Shown piece after piece: positions 18,677 to 27,570 of a stretch of DNA of 64,000 nucleotides. The position numbers and the translations under genes are program-made. Within the stretch, counting starts at the first letter, position 1, and every line of letters starts with the position of its first letter. Below the pieces are notes generated by a model. It had not been told where the DNA came from. It searched no databases and saw only the letters and a program-made list of their open reading frames with translations. This DNA comes from Sphingomonas sp. UNC305MFCol5.2 (GTDB lineage: Bacteria > Pseudomonadota > Alphaproteobacteria > Sphingomonadales > Sphingomonadaceae), in NCBI RefSeq assembly GCF_000712135.1, contig NZ_JOOE01000001.1, positions 1,240,001 to 1,304,000 on the forward strand, written 5' to 3'.

Positions 18677-19093
18677 TCAGGCCTGGATGTCGAGCTTGGC
18701 GAGCTCGACGCGGACGCGCAGCTCGATATCCGACAGGATCCCAGCGAGCACCGGATCGTCCGAAGCTTCGAAATTCTCCGACCATTCGACGATCTCGCGG
18801 AGCCGCTCGACGCTGGGCGTTCCGGTCGCCAGTTCCTTGTGGAGCCTGTCGAGCGCATCGACGCCGCGTTCGGCGTCGATCGCCTGCTTGCGCCGGCGCT
18901 CGATCGCCGGATCGGCCGCGGCGAGCGTCACCAACATCGCCACCGTGGGGATCGGATGCGCGGTCCCGGCCCCCTGCATCGGCATCGGCCGCGCGGCGAT
19001 CTCCTCCCCGGCCATCGGAAAGCCGGGCGCGGCCTTCGGCAGCGCGGCCAACAGGCTACGCGCCATCAGCGGCGTCAGGTTGTCGATGCGCAC
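18677..19093 (-). CDS. fliX: FliX-like flagellar assembly regulator
   Basis: The 138-residue product matches FliX in its C-terminal half: ALDRLHKELATGTPSVERLREIV, then DPVLAGILSDIELRVRVELAKL. In Caulobacter, FliX is a trans-acting partner that couples class II assembly to FlbD activity. The N-terminal half (MRIDNLTPL, Pro/Ala/Met-rich) is poorly conserved, as is usual. It is divergent from flgI. Its presence with an FlbD-type gene supports a retained FliX-FlbD checkpoint, although that FlbD is degenerate here. Confidence 0.75.
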   Translation of the reverse strand: MRIDNLTPLMARSLLAALPKAAPGFPMAGEEIAARPMPMQGAGTAHPIPTVAMLVTLAAADPAIERRRKQAIDAERGVDALDRLHKELATGTPSVERLREIVEWSENFEASDDPVLAGILSDIELRVRVELAKLDIQA

Positions 19094-19129
19094 GAAATCA
19101 GGTCCTCTCGGCCCGCATTGGCCACCTTT

Positions 19130-19141
19130 CCTCTATAAGAG
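19130..19141 (+). promoter_or_regulatory. flgI operon promoter core
   Basis: TCCTCTATAAGA contains CTCTATAAG, a variant of the island core, 36 bases before the flgI ATG. No GGCA-N5-TGCC dyad is present. Confidence 0.5.
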
Positions 19142-19176
19142 AGTTACCGCGGTTTTTCCACTTTCCCCGAGGGTTT

Positions 19177-20280
19177 ATGCACCGGTTCGCCGCTCCGCTC
19201 CTGCTCATGCTCCTGGCACTGATCGCTAGTCCGGGCGCTCTGGCGCAGACGCGGATCAAGGACATCGTCGATGTCGAGAATGTCCGCGAGAACCAGCTCG
19301 TCGGCTACGGTCTCGTCGTCGGTCTCGCCGGCACCGGCGATCGCATGCGCAACGCGCCCTTCACCGAGGAATCGATGCAGGCGATGCTCGAGCGCATGGG
19401 CGTCAACATCCGCGGCACCAATATGCGCACCCAGAACGTCGCGGCGGTCTCGATCACTGCGACCATGCCCCCCTTCTCGCGCGCCGGTTCACGCATCGAC
19501 GTCCAGGTCGCCGCGCTCGGCGATGCGTCGAGCCTGCAGGGCGGCACGCTGATCGCCTCGTCACTCCGCGCGCTCGACGGCGAGATCTATGCCGTCGCGC
19601 AGGGCAATGTCGCCGTCTCCGGCTTCAAGGGCCAGGGCGCGGCCGCGAGCGTCAGCCGCGGCGTCACCACTTCGGCGCGGATCGCCGGCGGCGCGATCGT
19701 CGAGCGCGAGGTCCCCTATTCGCTCCAGTCCGCGACCAGCCTCAAGCTCGCGCTCAAGAACCCCGATTTCGCCACCGCCGACCGTATCGCCGGCGCGATC
19801 AACGGCCGCTTCCCTGGCAGCGCTACCGTGCTCGATCCGGGCACGGTGCAGGTCCAGCCTGCCACCAATTTCGTCGGCAACGTCATCGATCTCGTCACGC
19901 GCATCGGCGACCTTGAGATCAGGGTAGATCAGCCGGCGCGCGTCGTGATCAACGAAGCCTCGGGCACCGTCGTCATGAACAACGACGTGCGCATCACCCC
20001 GGTTGCGATCGCCCAGGGCGGCCTGACCATCACTGTCTCCGAGCGTCCGCAGGTCTCGCAGCCCGAGCCGTTCTCGCAGGGCCAGACCACGGTCGTCCCG
20101 CGCACCCAGGTGCAGGTCGACGACGGCAATGGCGCGCATCTCGCGGTGGTCAGCGGCGCATCGCTTCAGTCTCTGGTCAGCGGATTGAACACGCTCGGCG
20201 TGTCGCCCCGTGACCTGATCACCATCCTGCAGGCCGTGAAAAGCGCCGGCGCGCTCCAGGCCGAGATCGAGGTCCAGTGA
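19177..20280 (+). CDS. flgI: Flagellar P-ring protein FlgI
   Basis: A 367-residue periplasmic protein with a Sec signal peptide (residues 1-23, ending ALA-Q). Family hallmarks are RIKDIVDVENVRENQLVGYG, GLAGTGD, ERMGV, and the C-terminal SLQSLVSGLNTLGVSPRDLI. It forms the P-ring around the rod. The operon continues with flgJ and flgN by direct overlap. Confidence 0.97.
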   Translation: MHRFAAPLLLMLLALIASPGALAQTRIKDIVDVENVRENQLVGYGLVVGLAGTGDRMRNAPFTEESMQAMLERMGVNIRGTNMRTQNVAAVSITATMPPFSRAGSRIDVQVAALGDASSLQGGTLIASSLRALDGEIYAVAQGNVAVSGFKGQGAAASVSRGVTTSARIAGGAIVEREVPYSLQSATSLKLALKNPDFATADRIAGAINGRFPGSATVLDPGTVQVQPATNFVGNVIDLVTRIGDLEIRVDQPARVVINEASGTVVMNNDVRITPVAIAQGGLTITVSERPQVSQPEPFSQGQTTVVPRTQVQVDDGNGAHLAVVSGASLQSLVSGLNTLGVSPRDLITILQAVKSAGALQAEIEVQ

Positions 20281-20567
20281 TGAACGAACTCAACGCGCTT
20301 TCGGCGACCTCCGCCGCCACGCCGATGCGGAAGGTCGATCCGAAGAACGCCGAGACGGCGAAGAGCTTCGAGGCCGTCTTCCTCGGCCAGATGACCCAGA
20401 TGATGCTCGAAAGCGTCGACAAGGGTGAATTCAACGGCGGTGCCGGCGAGGACATGTTCCGCGGCGTGCTCGCCGAGAAGCTCGGCACCGAAATCGCGAA
20501 CCGCGGCGGCGTCGGCCTCGCGCCCGTCGTGCTCGATCAGATCCTCAAGCTCCAGCAGGGACGATAA
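20280..20567 (+). CDS. flgJ: Rod-binding protein FlgJ (N-terminal domain only)
   Basis: The 95-residue protein corresponds only to the rod-capping half of FlgJ (AETAKSFEAVFLGQMTQMML, then GGAGEDMFRGVLAEKLG and APVVLDQIL). The muramidase half of gammaproteobacterial FlgJ is missing, as is normal in alphaproteobacteria. The lytic activity is probably supplied by the transglycosylase at 55742. It overlaps flgI and the next gene by one base each. Confidence 0.88.
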   Translation: MNELNALSATSAATPMRKVDPKNAETAKSFEAVFLGQMTQMMLESVDKGEFNGGAGEDMFRGVLAEKLGTEIANRGGVGLAPVVLDQILKLQQGR

Positions 20568-20992
20568 TGACCGCTCAGCTCATCGACGCGATGGTATCGC
20601 TCACAGCCCTTATGGAAGAGGAGAGCGAGCAGCTCGCGCGCAAGGCGTATCTGCCCGCACTGGGCGAGATCGCCGCGGCCAAGCTCCGCCTCACCGGCCG
20701 CATCGAGGCCGATGTCGCCCGCCTCAAGCGCGAACGACCCGACAATTGGGCCGAAGCGATCGAGCCTGAGCTGCGCGCCGGACTGTCCGAAGCCAGCCGC
20801 AACCTGCGTGACGCTTCGGCCGTCAACCAGCAGATCCTGTCGCGCCAGATCGAGCTTTCGGTCGAGATGATGGGCGCGATCGCCGCCGAGGCACAGCGGC
20901 TCACCGGCACCCGTAGCACCACTTATGGCGCGTGCGGCGGACTGGGTGGCATGGACGCGCCGGCGCCGATCTCGATCAACGCCAAGCTGTAA
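20567..20992 (+). CDS. flgN: FlgN-like export chaperone
   Basis: A 141-residue, mostly helical protein. The conserved end, TYGACGG ... PISINAKL, is typical of FlgN-type chaperones. FlgN protects FlgK and FlgL before export. It follows flgJ with an overlapping start. Confidence 0.72.
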   Translation: MTAQLIDAMVSLTALMEEESEQLARKAYLPALGEIAAAKLRLTGRIEADVARLKRERPDNWAEAIEPELRAGLSEASRNLRDASAVNQQILSRQIELSVEMMGAIAAEAQRLTGTRSTTYGACGGLGGMDAPAPISINAKL

Positions 20993-21130
20993 AGGGGTAG
21001 ATTGCCGACCCTGAAACAGGTCGGGACGCAGTCATCCCAATCCACACAAGAACAATATCGCGCCGCTATAGAAAAGTGGCGCGGGAAGTGTATGCTGCCA
21101 CCTACAACTAGCCGGTTGGGGAGATCGGCG

Positions 21131-21307
21131 ATGAACATCCTGCACTTACCATGGTGTTTATTCGGAGCGCATCAACGGGACCGGCGCAAGGCTTGGTACG
21201 ACGGTCCGGTTGTGCGCAGCCATTGCACCGGCTGTGGCAAGCCGATGGTCAAGGACGGCCATGGTTGGCATCTCGATTCAGCCGAAGCGCAGACCACGAG
21301 CGAATAG
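21131..21307 (+). CDS. Small hypothetical protein with a CxxC motif
   Basis: A 58-residue protein beginning MNILHLPWCLFGAH, with HCTGCGKPM in its second half. Four Cys/His residues near the turn could bind zinc. A purine-rich GGGGAG precedes the ATG. There is no match to a named family that I can give, and it is not part of a flagellar operon. Confidence rests on the good start context and compact composition. Confidence 0.5.
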   Translation: MNILHLPWCLFGAHQRDRRKAWYDGPVVRSHCTGCGKPMVKDGHGWHLDSAEAQTTSE

Positions 21308-21393
21308 CTTCGCGAACAAGGCGAAGGATGTCCCGCGCGCCTCGTTAAATGGCCCCTTCGCTCCCTCGCTCGCGCCAATCTTGCCACAGCGGA

Positions 21394-21417
21394 ATTATCT
21401 GACTAAAGTCAGATAAT
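21394..21417 (+). promoter_or_regulatory. Perfect palindrome overlapping the marR-GNAT start codon
   Basis: ATTATCTGAC and GTCAGATAAT form a perfect 10-bp inverted repeat around a TAAA spacer. The last two bases are the A and T of the ATG at 21416. MarR regulators bind such dyads, so this is most likely the autoregulatory operator. There is no Shine-Dalgarno sequence, which suggests a leaderless or very short leader mRNA. Confidence 0.75.
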
Positions 21418-22291
21418 GCTCGACCCCATTGCCCGTTTCCGCCGCTTCGCGCGTGCGGTCACCTCCGAAATCGGTGCCCTCGACAGCTCTTTTTTAGGCC
21501 GCGGCCGGCCGCTTGGTGCGGCGCGGGTGCTGAACGCGATCGGCCAGGGGCGATCAGACGTGGCGGAAATTCGTGCTTTCCTGCGCCTCGACAGCGGCCT
21601 GATGAGCCGACTCTTGCGAGGGCTGGAGGAGGAAGGGCTGATCGTCACCATGCCGTCCCCCGACGATGCGCGGCGTCGAACGGTGTCGCTCACAGCTGTC
21701 GGCACGCGCGAGTTCCGCGCATATGAGAGCCTTTCCAACGAACGCGCCGGAGCCCTGCTCGACAAGCACGGGCATCGCGAAACCCTGCTCTATGCGCTCG
21801 ATCTGATCGCGTCCGCTCTGGCGAGCGATCAGATCGTGTTTCGTGTCGAGGATCCTCGCGCGGAGGTGTCGATTTACTGTCTCGGGCAATATTATGAGGA
21901 ACTGGCGGGAAGCTTCGAGGGCGGGTTCGACGTGACGCTCTCCCGCAATCCAGACCCCGGGCAGATGGTGCCGCCGCGGGGCGCGTTCCTCGTTGCGATG
22001 TCCGATGACCTGCCGGTCGGATGCGTGGGGCTCAAGGGAAATGGAAAAGGCGAGGCGGAGATCAAGCGCCTCTGGGTCTCCCCTGCAGCGCGCGGCCTTG
22101 GCCTAGCCTATCGCCTCATGGACGAAGTCGAGACGACGGCAAGCAAGCTCTCGATCACGACGCTTCGCCTCGACACGAACCGCGCGCTCGCGGGCGCGCT
22201 GCATCTCTATCGGCGGCTGGGGTGGACCGAGATCGAGCGGTTCAACGACGATCCCTATGCCGACTTCTTTTTCGAGAAGGTGCTTGCCTAG
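21416..22291 (+). CDS. MarR-GNAT fusion (regulator/acetyltransferase)
   Basis: The 291-residue protein has a MarR winged-helix domain (about 1-140: GLMSRLLRGLEEEGLIVTMPSPDDARRRTV) fused to a GNAT acetyltransferase domain (about 150-290). The GNAT fold is visible in AEIKRLWVSPAARGLGLAYRLMDEVE (acetyl-CoA loop variant) and ALHLYRRLGWTEIERF. The substrate is unknown. A strong dyad covers its start codon, so negative autoregulation is likely. It is a non-flagellar gene inserted between flgN and flgB. Confidence 0.88.
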   Translation: MLDPIARFRRFARAVTSEIGALDSSFLGRGRPLGAARVLNAIGQGRSDVAEIRAFLRLDSGLMSRLLRGLEEEGLIVTMPSPDDARRRTVSLTAVGTREFRAYESLSNERAGALLDKHGHRETLLYALDLIASALASDQIVFRVEDPRAEVSIYCLGQYYEELAGSFEGGFDVTLSRNPDPGQMVPPRGAFLVAMSDDLPVGCVGLKGNGKGEAEIKRLWVSPAARGLGLAYRLMDEVETTASKLSITTLRLDTNRALAGALHLYRRLGWTEIERFNDDPYADFFFEKVLA

Positions 22292-22314
22292 AGCCTGATG
22301 ACTTTACCTTTTCC

Positions 22315-22390
22315 CCGTTCGTTTCGAGCGTAGTCGAGAAACAGGTCTTGAGCGCGAACCAGGTTTCTCGACTTCGCTCGAAACGAACGG
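22315..22390. repeat. 28-bp inverted repeat downstream of marR-GNAT
   Basis: Bases 22315-22342 and 22363-22390 are inverted copies with one mismatch (core TTTCGAGCGTAGTCGAGAAA). This is a third repeat family in the window. It may also act as a bidirectional terminator between convergent marR-GNAT and flgB. Confidence 0.8.
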
Positions 22391-22414
22391 AAGGGTGCGT
22401 TTTCAGCTTTCCGA

Positions 22415-22819
22415 TCAGCCGCGGCCGCCCAATGCGGTCTTCAGCATCGACATCTGCTTGCGGTACAGGCCGGTCATCGCCTGGAAGTCGGCCTGGACCT
22501 CGCCCATCTTGAGCAATTGGTCTTCCAGCGTCACGTTGTTGCCGTCGGGCTTGGTCTCGGTGATGTCCTTGTCGAGGACGATCCCGCTTCCTGCCGGCTG
22601 GATCGCGCCGAGGCTCTTCATGCGATCGGTCAACTGCACGCGCGGGGCCGCGATCATGCCGCTGCCGCCGACCAAGGCGGCGAAATTGGGCTCGGAGACG
22701 TCGCGGGCCTTGTAGCCTGGCGTCTCGCTGTTCGCGATGTTGGTCGCGACGACGCGCTGCCGCTCGGACAGGTTCTGCATCCGCTCGCGAATGCCGGCGA
22801 GGATCGGGGGCGTGTTCAT
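22415..22819 (-). CDS. flgB: Flagellar proximal rod protein FlgB
   Basis: A 134-residue rod protein with LSERQRVVATNIANSETPGYKARDV at the N-terminus and FQAMTGLYRKQMSMLKTALG at the end. It is the second gene of a two-gene minus-strand operon behind the large FlaEY-like gene, with a six-base gap. It is separated from flgC and fliE, with which it is usually co-transcribed. Confidence 0.93.
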   Translation of the reverse strand: MNTPPILAGIRERMQNLSERQRVVATNIANSETPGYKARDVSEPNFAALVGGSGMIAAPRVQLTDRMKSLGAIQPAGSGIVLDKDITETKPDGNNVTLEDQLLKMGEVQADFQAMTGLYRKQMSMLKTALGGRG

Positions 22820-22824
22820 GACGA

Positions 22825-25599
22825 TCAGAATCCCAGGGTTGAGGAGGCGCCCGCATTGAGCCGGTTGAGCGCCGCCTGATAATTTGCGAGCTGCGCACTC
22901 TCGCGCGCGGTGGATTGGGTGCCGGTCGCGGTGTTCTTGACGCCGTCGACCATCTGCGCCTTGCCGTCGTCCCAATAAAGCGAGCGATAGGCGGTCTGCG
23001 TCATCGAGATCGCTTCCTCGATCTTCTTCATCGCCACCTTGGCGTCGTCGAGCGTGGACAGGCTCAGCGCCTCGCTCAGATCCATGCCGAAATTGCCGCC
23101 GGGACGGACCTTGGGCGCGCTGCTCGACAGCGTCGCTTGCGTCGCGATCCGCTGCGGCTCGATGCCGAGCTTGGCGAGCGCATCGGTGTCGGTGCTGCCG
23201 GGAATGAGTTCGAGCTCATGGCCCGGCTTCATCCTGATGCTCAATTTCTGGACCCCGTCGACGATGGTAGCGGTGACGGTGGCCTTGGAGGCGCCGAGCA
23301 TGCCCTGCATGCGCGTCGCGATCGTCTTCAGCGTGTCGCCGGCTTCGATCGTCACTTTGCGTACCGCACCGCCATCGGCCTTGATCGAGAAGAAGTCGCC
23401 GGGGCGGAGCGTAGTCTGCGTGGTCACCTTATCGGAAACCGCCGCGTTGATCGTACCGCGGCCGAAACCCAGCGCGGAGATCGCATTGGCACCCCCGGCA
23501 TCGCCCGCGATGCGGACGGGCTCGGTGCGCAACAGCGCCTGGCCGAACTGGGTGGTGTTCTCGATCGCGCCGGTCGCGGCGCCGATCCGCGCGACGAAGC
23601 CGTCGGTCGGTCCCTGCCGCGTCGCGGCCAGGTCGCCGGTGGTGCGGCCGCCGGCATAGAGTTCGCCACCGAGGAACGCGACGCTGTCGACCTGATCGTC
23701 GGCCGCCGAGCCGAGATAGGTCACGCTCGCGCCCGACAGACCGGAATCGATCCGTGCAACGAAGCCGTCGCGGGCGGCGCTCTTCGCGTTGACCTGGCTG
23801 CCGCTCAGCGCCGCGCTGGTCGCGCCGCCCACCGCGATCGTGCCGTCCGCGCCCACGGCGATCGCGCGAACGTCCGCAATGCCCAGATTGATGCTGCCGA
23901 GATCGGTGGCGAGTGCGCTGCCGTCGAGCTTGCGCACCGAGGCGTTGCCGCCCTGGCTCATCACCGCGAGCAGATTGCCGTCGCCGTCAATCGCCAGCGC
24001 GTTGATCTGATCGACGCCGCCGCTATCGATCGTGCGCCGCTCGGCGAGCTTGCCGGCGGCATTGATCCGCGCGACGAAGGCATCGCCATTGCCGGTGGCG
24101 GTGCGGCCGCCGACATAGACCGAGCCATCGGCGCCGACCGCCACTGCCTTGGCCACGTCGACGCCACCCGAACGCACCACGGTCGAGAATTTCTCGTCGC
24201 CATTGGCGGCATATTTGGCGACGACCATGTCGCCGTCCGCGTTGGCGCCGTTGAAGCTGCCGGTCACCGAGCCCGCGACGACGATGCTGCCGTCGGCGCC
24301 GATCGACACCGCGGCGCCGGTCGAGCTGCCGCCGGCGCCGAGGCTGCGCTGCCACACGACATTGCCCGCCCCGTCCATCTTGGTGAGGAACAGGTTGTTG
24401 TCGCCGTCCGAACGATTGGCGCCGAGATCGCCCGCGGTGGTGCCGACGATATAGCTATAGCCCTGGGCGTCGGTGGCGACCGCCGCGGCGTCGGTGCTGG
24501 CGTAGGCGTTGCTCGTCTTGGTCGTCGTCGTCTTCACCTTCCCATCCGCGTCGGTGGACGTGGTGGTGATCGTCGTCGTCTTGCCGGCCAAGGTGTTCTG
24601 CGCGGTCTTCTCGGCGTCGAGCGCCTGGATCGTTCCCATCGCCACGCGCGTGTTGGCGCCCGCGGGATCGTTGAGGCGGAACACCTGCGTCGCCGTCGGC
24701 GCGTCGAGCGCGGTCCGGCCGGTCGCGACGACCAGCGAGTCCTTCGCGCCGACTTGCTCGAGCGACACTTTCTCCACCCCGTCCGGGGTATCGAGCTTCA
24801 TGCCCCATTTGCCGTCGGCATAGCTTGCCTTGAAGCGCGCGCCCCAGCGCGAGACCACATTGCCGCTGGCGTCGGTCAGCGGCGTGCCGTCGGCCTTGAG
24901 CGCGGGCGTCGCGCTGATCGCGCTGTTGAGCTGCGACACAACCGATTCCAGCGTCGGCGGCTGGGTGCCCGCGGACAGGTCCACGGTGACGGTCTCGCTG
25001 ACCGTCCCGCGGCTGATCTTGACGCTGAACTGCTCCTGCCCGGTCAGACCCGGGACGGCATCCGTCAGCCGGGTCACCAGGCCCTTGCCCTTGGTCTCAT
25101 AGGCATTGGTGGCGGCGAGCTTGCTCGATTGCGCGGACGAGCTAGCCGCGCCGAAGGCAAGGTTGACCTTGTCCGAGGGCGCGGTAGCCAGATAGCCTTG
25201 GAGGTCCGTGAGCCCCTTGGCGAAGGCCTTCTCATATTGCGCGCGCTGGGCGCTGGTCGCCGTCTTCACCGTGGCCGCCTCGGCGAGGACGCGCAGCTTT
25301 TCCAGCGCCTTGTAGGCCGTGAAGCTCGTCTTGATGTCGTCGGGCAGGAGCGCCGTGCTGCTGCTCATCTTGTCGACGACCGTCTTCGAGGCAAGGATCG
25401 CCACGAGCTGGCTCGACGCCGATTTGGTGCTGGTCGCTTCCTTCCATGGCGGCGTGGTCTCGGCGAGCGTGAACTGCGCTTTCGCGACGCGAACCGCCTT
25501 GCTGTCGAAGGGGATCGCAGCGAAGGCCGTCGAGAAGACCGAGGAGTCTCCCGTCAGCAGGCTCAACCCCGTCAGACTACCGGAAAAATTAACCGTCAT
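22825..25599 (-). CDS. Large flagellar-locus protein with beta-propeller repeats (FlaEY-like)
   Basis: The 924-residue product starts MTVNFSGSLTGLSLL after a GGGAAGGG site. Three regions are visible. The first is an N-terminal Ala/Ser/Thr-rich region to about 330. The second (about 370-690) is a set of repeats such as GYSYIVGTTAGDLG, NLFLTKMDGAGNVVWQRSLG and GSIVVAGSVTGSF, typical of SBBP-type beta-propellers. The third is a C-terminal region with helical, flagellin-like heptads (LDDAKVAMKKIEEAISMTQTA). There is no signal peptide. The combination recalls the FlaEY regulatory protein of the Caulobacter flagellin locus. Export through the flagellar apparatus is possible. Function is not known from sequence. 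Confidence 0.75.
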   Translation of the reverse strand: MTVNFSGSLTGLSLLTGDSSVFSTAFAAIPFDSKAVRVAKAQFTLAETTPPWKEATSTKSASSQLVAILASKTVVDKMSSSTALLPDDIKTSFTAYKALEKLRVLAEAATVKTATSAQRAQYEKAFAKGLTDLQGYLATAPSDKVNLAFGAASSSAQSSKLAATNAYETKGKGLVTRLTDAVPGLTGQEQFSVKISRGTVSETVTVDLSAGTQPPTLESVVSQLNSAISATPALKADGTPLTDASGNVVSRWGARFKASYADGKWGMKLDTPDGVEKVSLEQVGAKDSLVVATGRTALDAPTATQVFRLNDPAGANTRVAMGTIQALDAEKTAQNTLAGKTTTITTTSTDADGKVKTTTTKTSNAYASTDAAAVATDAQGYSYIVGTTAGDLGANRSDGDNNLFLTKMDGAGNVVWQRSLGAGGSSTGAAVSIGADGSIVVAGSVTGSFNGANADGDMVVAKYAANGDEKFSTVVRSGGVDVAKAVAVGADGSVYVGGRTATGNGDAFVARINAAGKLAERRTIDSGGVDQINALAIDGDGNLLAVMSQGGNASVRKLDGSALATDLGSINLGIADVRAIAVGADGTIAVGGATSAALSGSQVNAKSAARDGFVARIDSGLSGASVTYLGSAADDQVDSVAFLGGELYAGGRTTGDLAATRQGPTDGFVARIGAATGAIENTTQFGQALLRTEPVRIAGDAGGANAISALGFGRGTINAAVSDKVTTQTTLRPGDFFSIKADGGAVRKVTIEAGDTLKTIATRMQGMLGASKATVTATIVDGVQKLSIRMKPGHELELIPGSTDTDALAKLGIEPQRIATQATLSSSAPKVRPGGNFGMDLSEALSLSTLDDAKVAMKKIEEAISMTQTAYRSLYWDDGKAQMVDGVKNTATGTQSTARESAQLANYQAALNRLNAGASSTLGF

Positions 25600-25623
25600 G
25601 GAAAACCGACCCTTCCCCCACAC

Positions 25624-25636
25624 TCCTATAATAGGA
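25624..25636. promoter_or_regulatory. Symmetric promoter core shared by the FlaEY-like gene and fliG
   Basis: TCCTATAATAGGA is nearly self-complementary, so it presents the TCCTATAA/TCCTATTA core on both strands. It lies 25 bases before the FlaEY-like start (minus) and 52 bases before fliG (plus). A single site may serve both directions. Confidence 0.55.
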
Positions 25637-25688
25637 TGAGTGAACGCTTCCTTGCGTGCACATGTGATTTTTCTGCGAGGGGTCCAGA

Positions 25689-26723
25689 ATGAGCCTGATG
25701 GCGCCGATTGCCGAGCCGGTCGAGCTGAAGAAGTACAGCGGTCCGCAGCGCGCGGCTGCGCTGATGCTGGCGCTGGGCAAGCAGCATGGCGCGCCGATCT
25801 GGGAGCAGCTGACCACCGACGAGATCAAGGAGCTCTCCTCGACGATCGCCGGCCTCGGCCGTATCCCGTCGCAGGTCGTCGAGCATCTGCTCATCCAGTT
25901 CACCGGCGAAGTCGCTTCGATGGCGTCGCTCCACGGCAGCTACGAGACCACCGAGCGCCTGCTCGGCGGGATCCTGCCGGGCGAGAAGGTCAAGGAGATC
26001 ATGGAAGACATTCGCGGCCCCTCCGGCCGCACGATGTGGGACAAGCTCTCCAACGTCAGCGAGACCGTGCTCGCCGGCGCGCTCAAGCATGAATATCCGC
26101 AGACCGTCGCGGTGATCCTGTCGAAGCTGCGCCCCGATCACGCCGCGCGCGTCATCGCCGAGCTGCCGCGCGATTTCTCGGTCGACGTGGTGATGCGCAT
26201 GCTGCGTATGGAAACCGTCCAGAAGGACGTGATCAATCAGGTCGAACAGACTCTGAAGAGCGAGTTCATGACCAACCTCTCGCGCTCGCAGAAGCGCGAT
26301 CCGCACGAGGCGATGGCCGAGTTGTTCAACTCGCTCGATCGCTCGACCGAAGAGGCGATGCTGACCGCGCTCGACAATCGCGCCCCTGACAGCGCCGAGC
26401 GCATCCGCGCGCTCATGTTCACGTTCGAGGATCTGTCGAACCTGTTGCCGGCGGCGATCTCGATCATCGTCCGCAACGCCGACAAGCGCGAGATGGCGAT
26501 GGCGCTCAAGGGCGCTCCCGACAAGCTCAAGCAGATGTTCTTCGGCGCGATGACCGAGCGCGCGGCAAAGCTGATGCGCGAGGACATGGCGGCGATGGGC
26601 CCGGTCCGCGCGCGCGATTGCGAGGAAGCGCAATCTTCGCTCGTCCGCCTCGCCAAGAGCCTCGCCGATCGCGGCGAGATCCTGCTCGTCGATCCCAAGT
26701 CCGACGACGCGATGATCATCTGA
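25689..26723 (+). CDS. fliG: Flagellar motor switch protein FliG
   Basis: A 344-residue C-ring protein. Landmarks are the N-terminal domain GPQRAAALMLALGKQHG, the middle motif EYPQTVAVILSKLRPDHAARV, and the C-terminal torque helix LMFTFEDLSNLLPAAISIIVRN with conserved charged residues. It binds FliF and interacts with MotA. It is followed by fliH after one base. Confidence 0.97.
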   Translation: MSLMAPIAEPVELKKYSGPQRAAALMLALGKQHGAPIWEQLTTDEIKELSSTIAGLGRIPSQVVEHLLIQFTGEVASMASLHGSYETTERLLGGILPGEKVKEIMEDIRGPSGRTMWDKLSNVSETVLAGALKHEYPQTVAVILSKLRPDHAARVIAELPRDFSVDVVMRMLRMETVQKDVINQVEQTLKSEFMTNLSRSQKRDPHEAMAELFNSLDRSTEEAMLTALDNRAPDSAERIRALMFTFEDLSNLLPAAISIIVRNADKREMAMALKGAPDKLKQMFFGAMTERAAKLMREDMAAMGPVRARDCEEAQSSLVRLAKSLADRGEILLVDPKSDDAMII

Positions 26724-26724
26724 G

Positions 26725-27399
26725 ATGGGCATGGGCTTCCAGAACGTCGAGCGCTTCGCCTTCGACCGCATCTTCTCCACGCCGGCGAGCGAGAGCGCGA
26801 CTGTCGCCAGCGGCGACATGCCGCTCGAGATTTCGGCGTTGCGCGCCGAGCTCGCCTTGCTCCGCTCGGACGTGGAGGCGCAGCTCGCGCTCGCCCGCGC
26901 GCAGGGTTTCGAGGCCGGTCTGGCCCAGGCGCGCGCCGAGCGCGACGTCGCGCTGCTGAGCGCAGTCGATGCGCTCCATGCGGGAATCGAATCTCTGGAC
27001 GAGCGCTTCGAGGATGTCTCGCGCCGCGTCACCGGCGAGGCCGCCGAGATCGCCCTCGCCGCCGCCGACATGATTGCCGGTCGCGCGATCCATGCCGCCC
27101 CTGTCGAGACGATCGACGCCGCCATCGGCCGCGCACTCAGCCAGGTCGCCCGCGGCACCGAGCTCGAGATCCGCGTTCATCCCGATCTGATCGAAGCGAT
27201 CGAGGCGCGCATCGCCGATCGCCAGTCCAAGGATCGGCGGAAACTCAACCTCACTGTCGTCGGCGACGTCACCATCACGGTGGGCGACGCGATGATCGGC
27301 TGGGAACAAGGCGGCCTCGTCCTCGACGCCATCGCCCGCCGCCAGGCAGTGCTCGACGAGCTCGAGACGCTGCTGCCGAGCCCCGCCGGCGCGAACTAG
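26725..27399 (+). CDS. fliH: Flagellar export stator FliH
   Basis: The 224-residue protein has a long helical middle (ISALRAELALLRSDVEAQL, then FEAGLAQARAERDVAL) with regularly spaced small residues, and a C-terminal FliH/V-ATPase E-type domain (LEIRVHPDLIEAIEARI, then VTITVGDAMIGWEQGGL). It regulates the FliI ATPase. It is paired here with fliG, while fliI lies 26 kb away with flbT. Confidence 0.9.
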   Translation: MGMGFQNVERFAFDRIFSTPASESATVASGDMPLEISALRAELALLRSDVEAQLALARAQGFEAGLAQARAERDVALLSAVDALHAGIESLDERFEDVSRRVTGEAAEIALAAADMIAGRAIHAAPVETIDAAIGRALSQVARGTELEIRVHPDLIEAIEARIADRQSKDRRKLNLTVVGDVTITVGDAMIGWEQGGLVLDAIARRQAVLDELETLLPSPAGAN

Positions 27400-27421
27400 A
27401 TCCGTCCTCGCCTCCTGCGCT

Positions 27422-27524
27422 CCCCTCCCGCTTGCGGGAGGGGCCGGGGGAGGGACTGACGTGCGTGAGTCGCGCGATCCTCCCCGTCGCACCCTCCCCT
27501 AACCCCTCCCGCAAGCGGGAGGGG
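27422..27524. repeat. Paired REP-like hairpins between fliH and fliF
   Basis: CCCCTCCCGCTTGCGGGAGGGG (27422-27443) and its partner with GCAAGC (27503-27524) face each other around CCGGGGGAGGG and CCCTCCCC flanks. This is the same design as the other CTCCCGC elements. Confidence 0.75.
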
Positions 27525-27570
27525 AATTGCGTTTCGCAAGCCTTCCATGCGCGTCCGCGCTGATCACTAG

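Noticed and set aside
22915..25692. Long + strand open frame opposite the FlaEY-like gene
   Set aside because: It has the same antisense-shadow composition and no family features. The minus-strand frame shows beta-propeller repeats and a ribosome-binding site.
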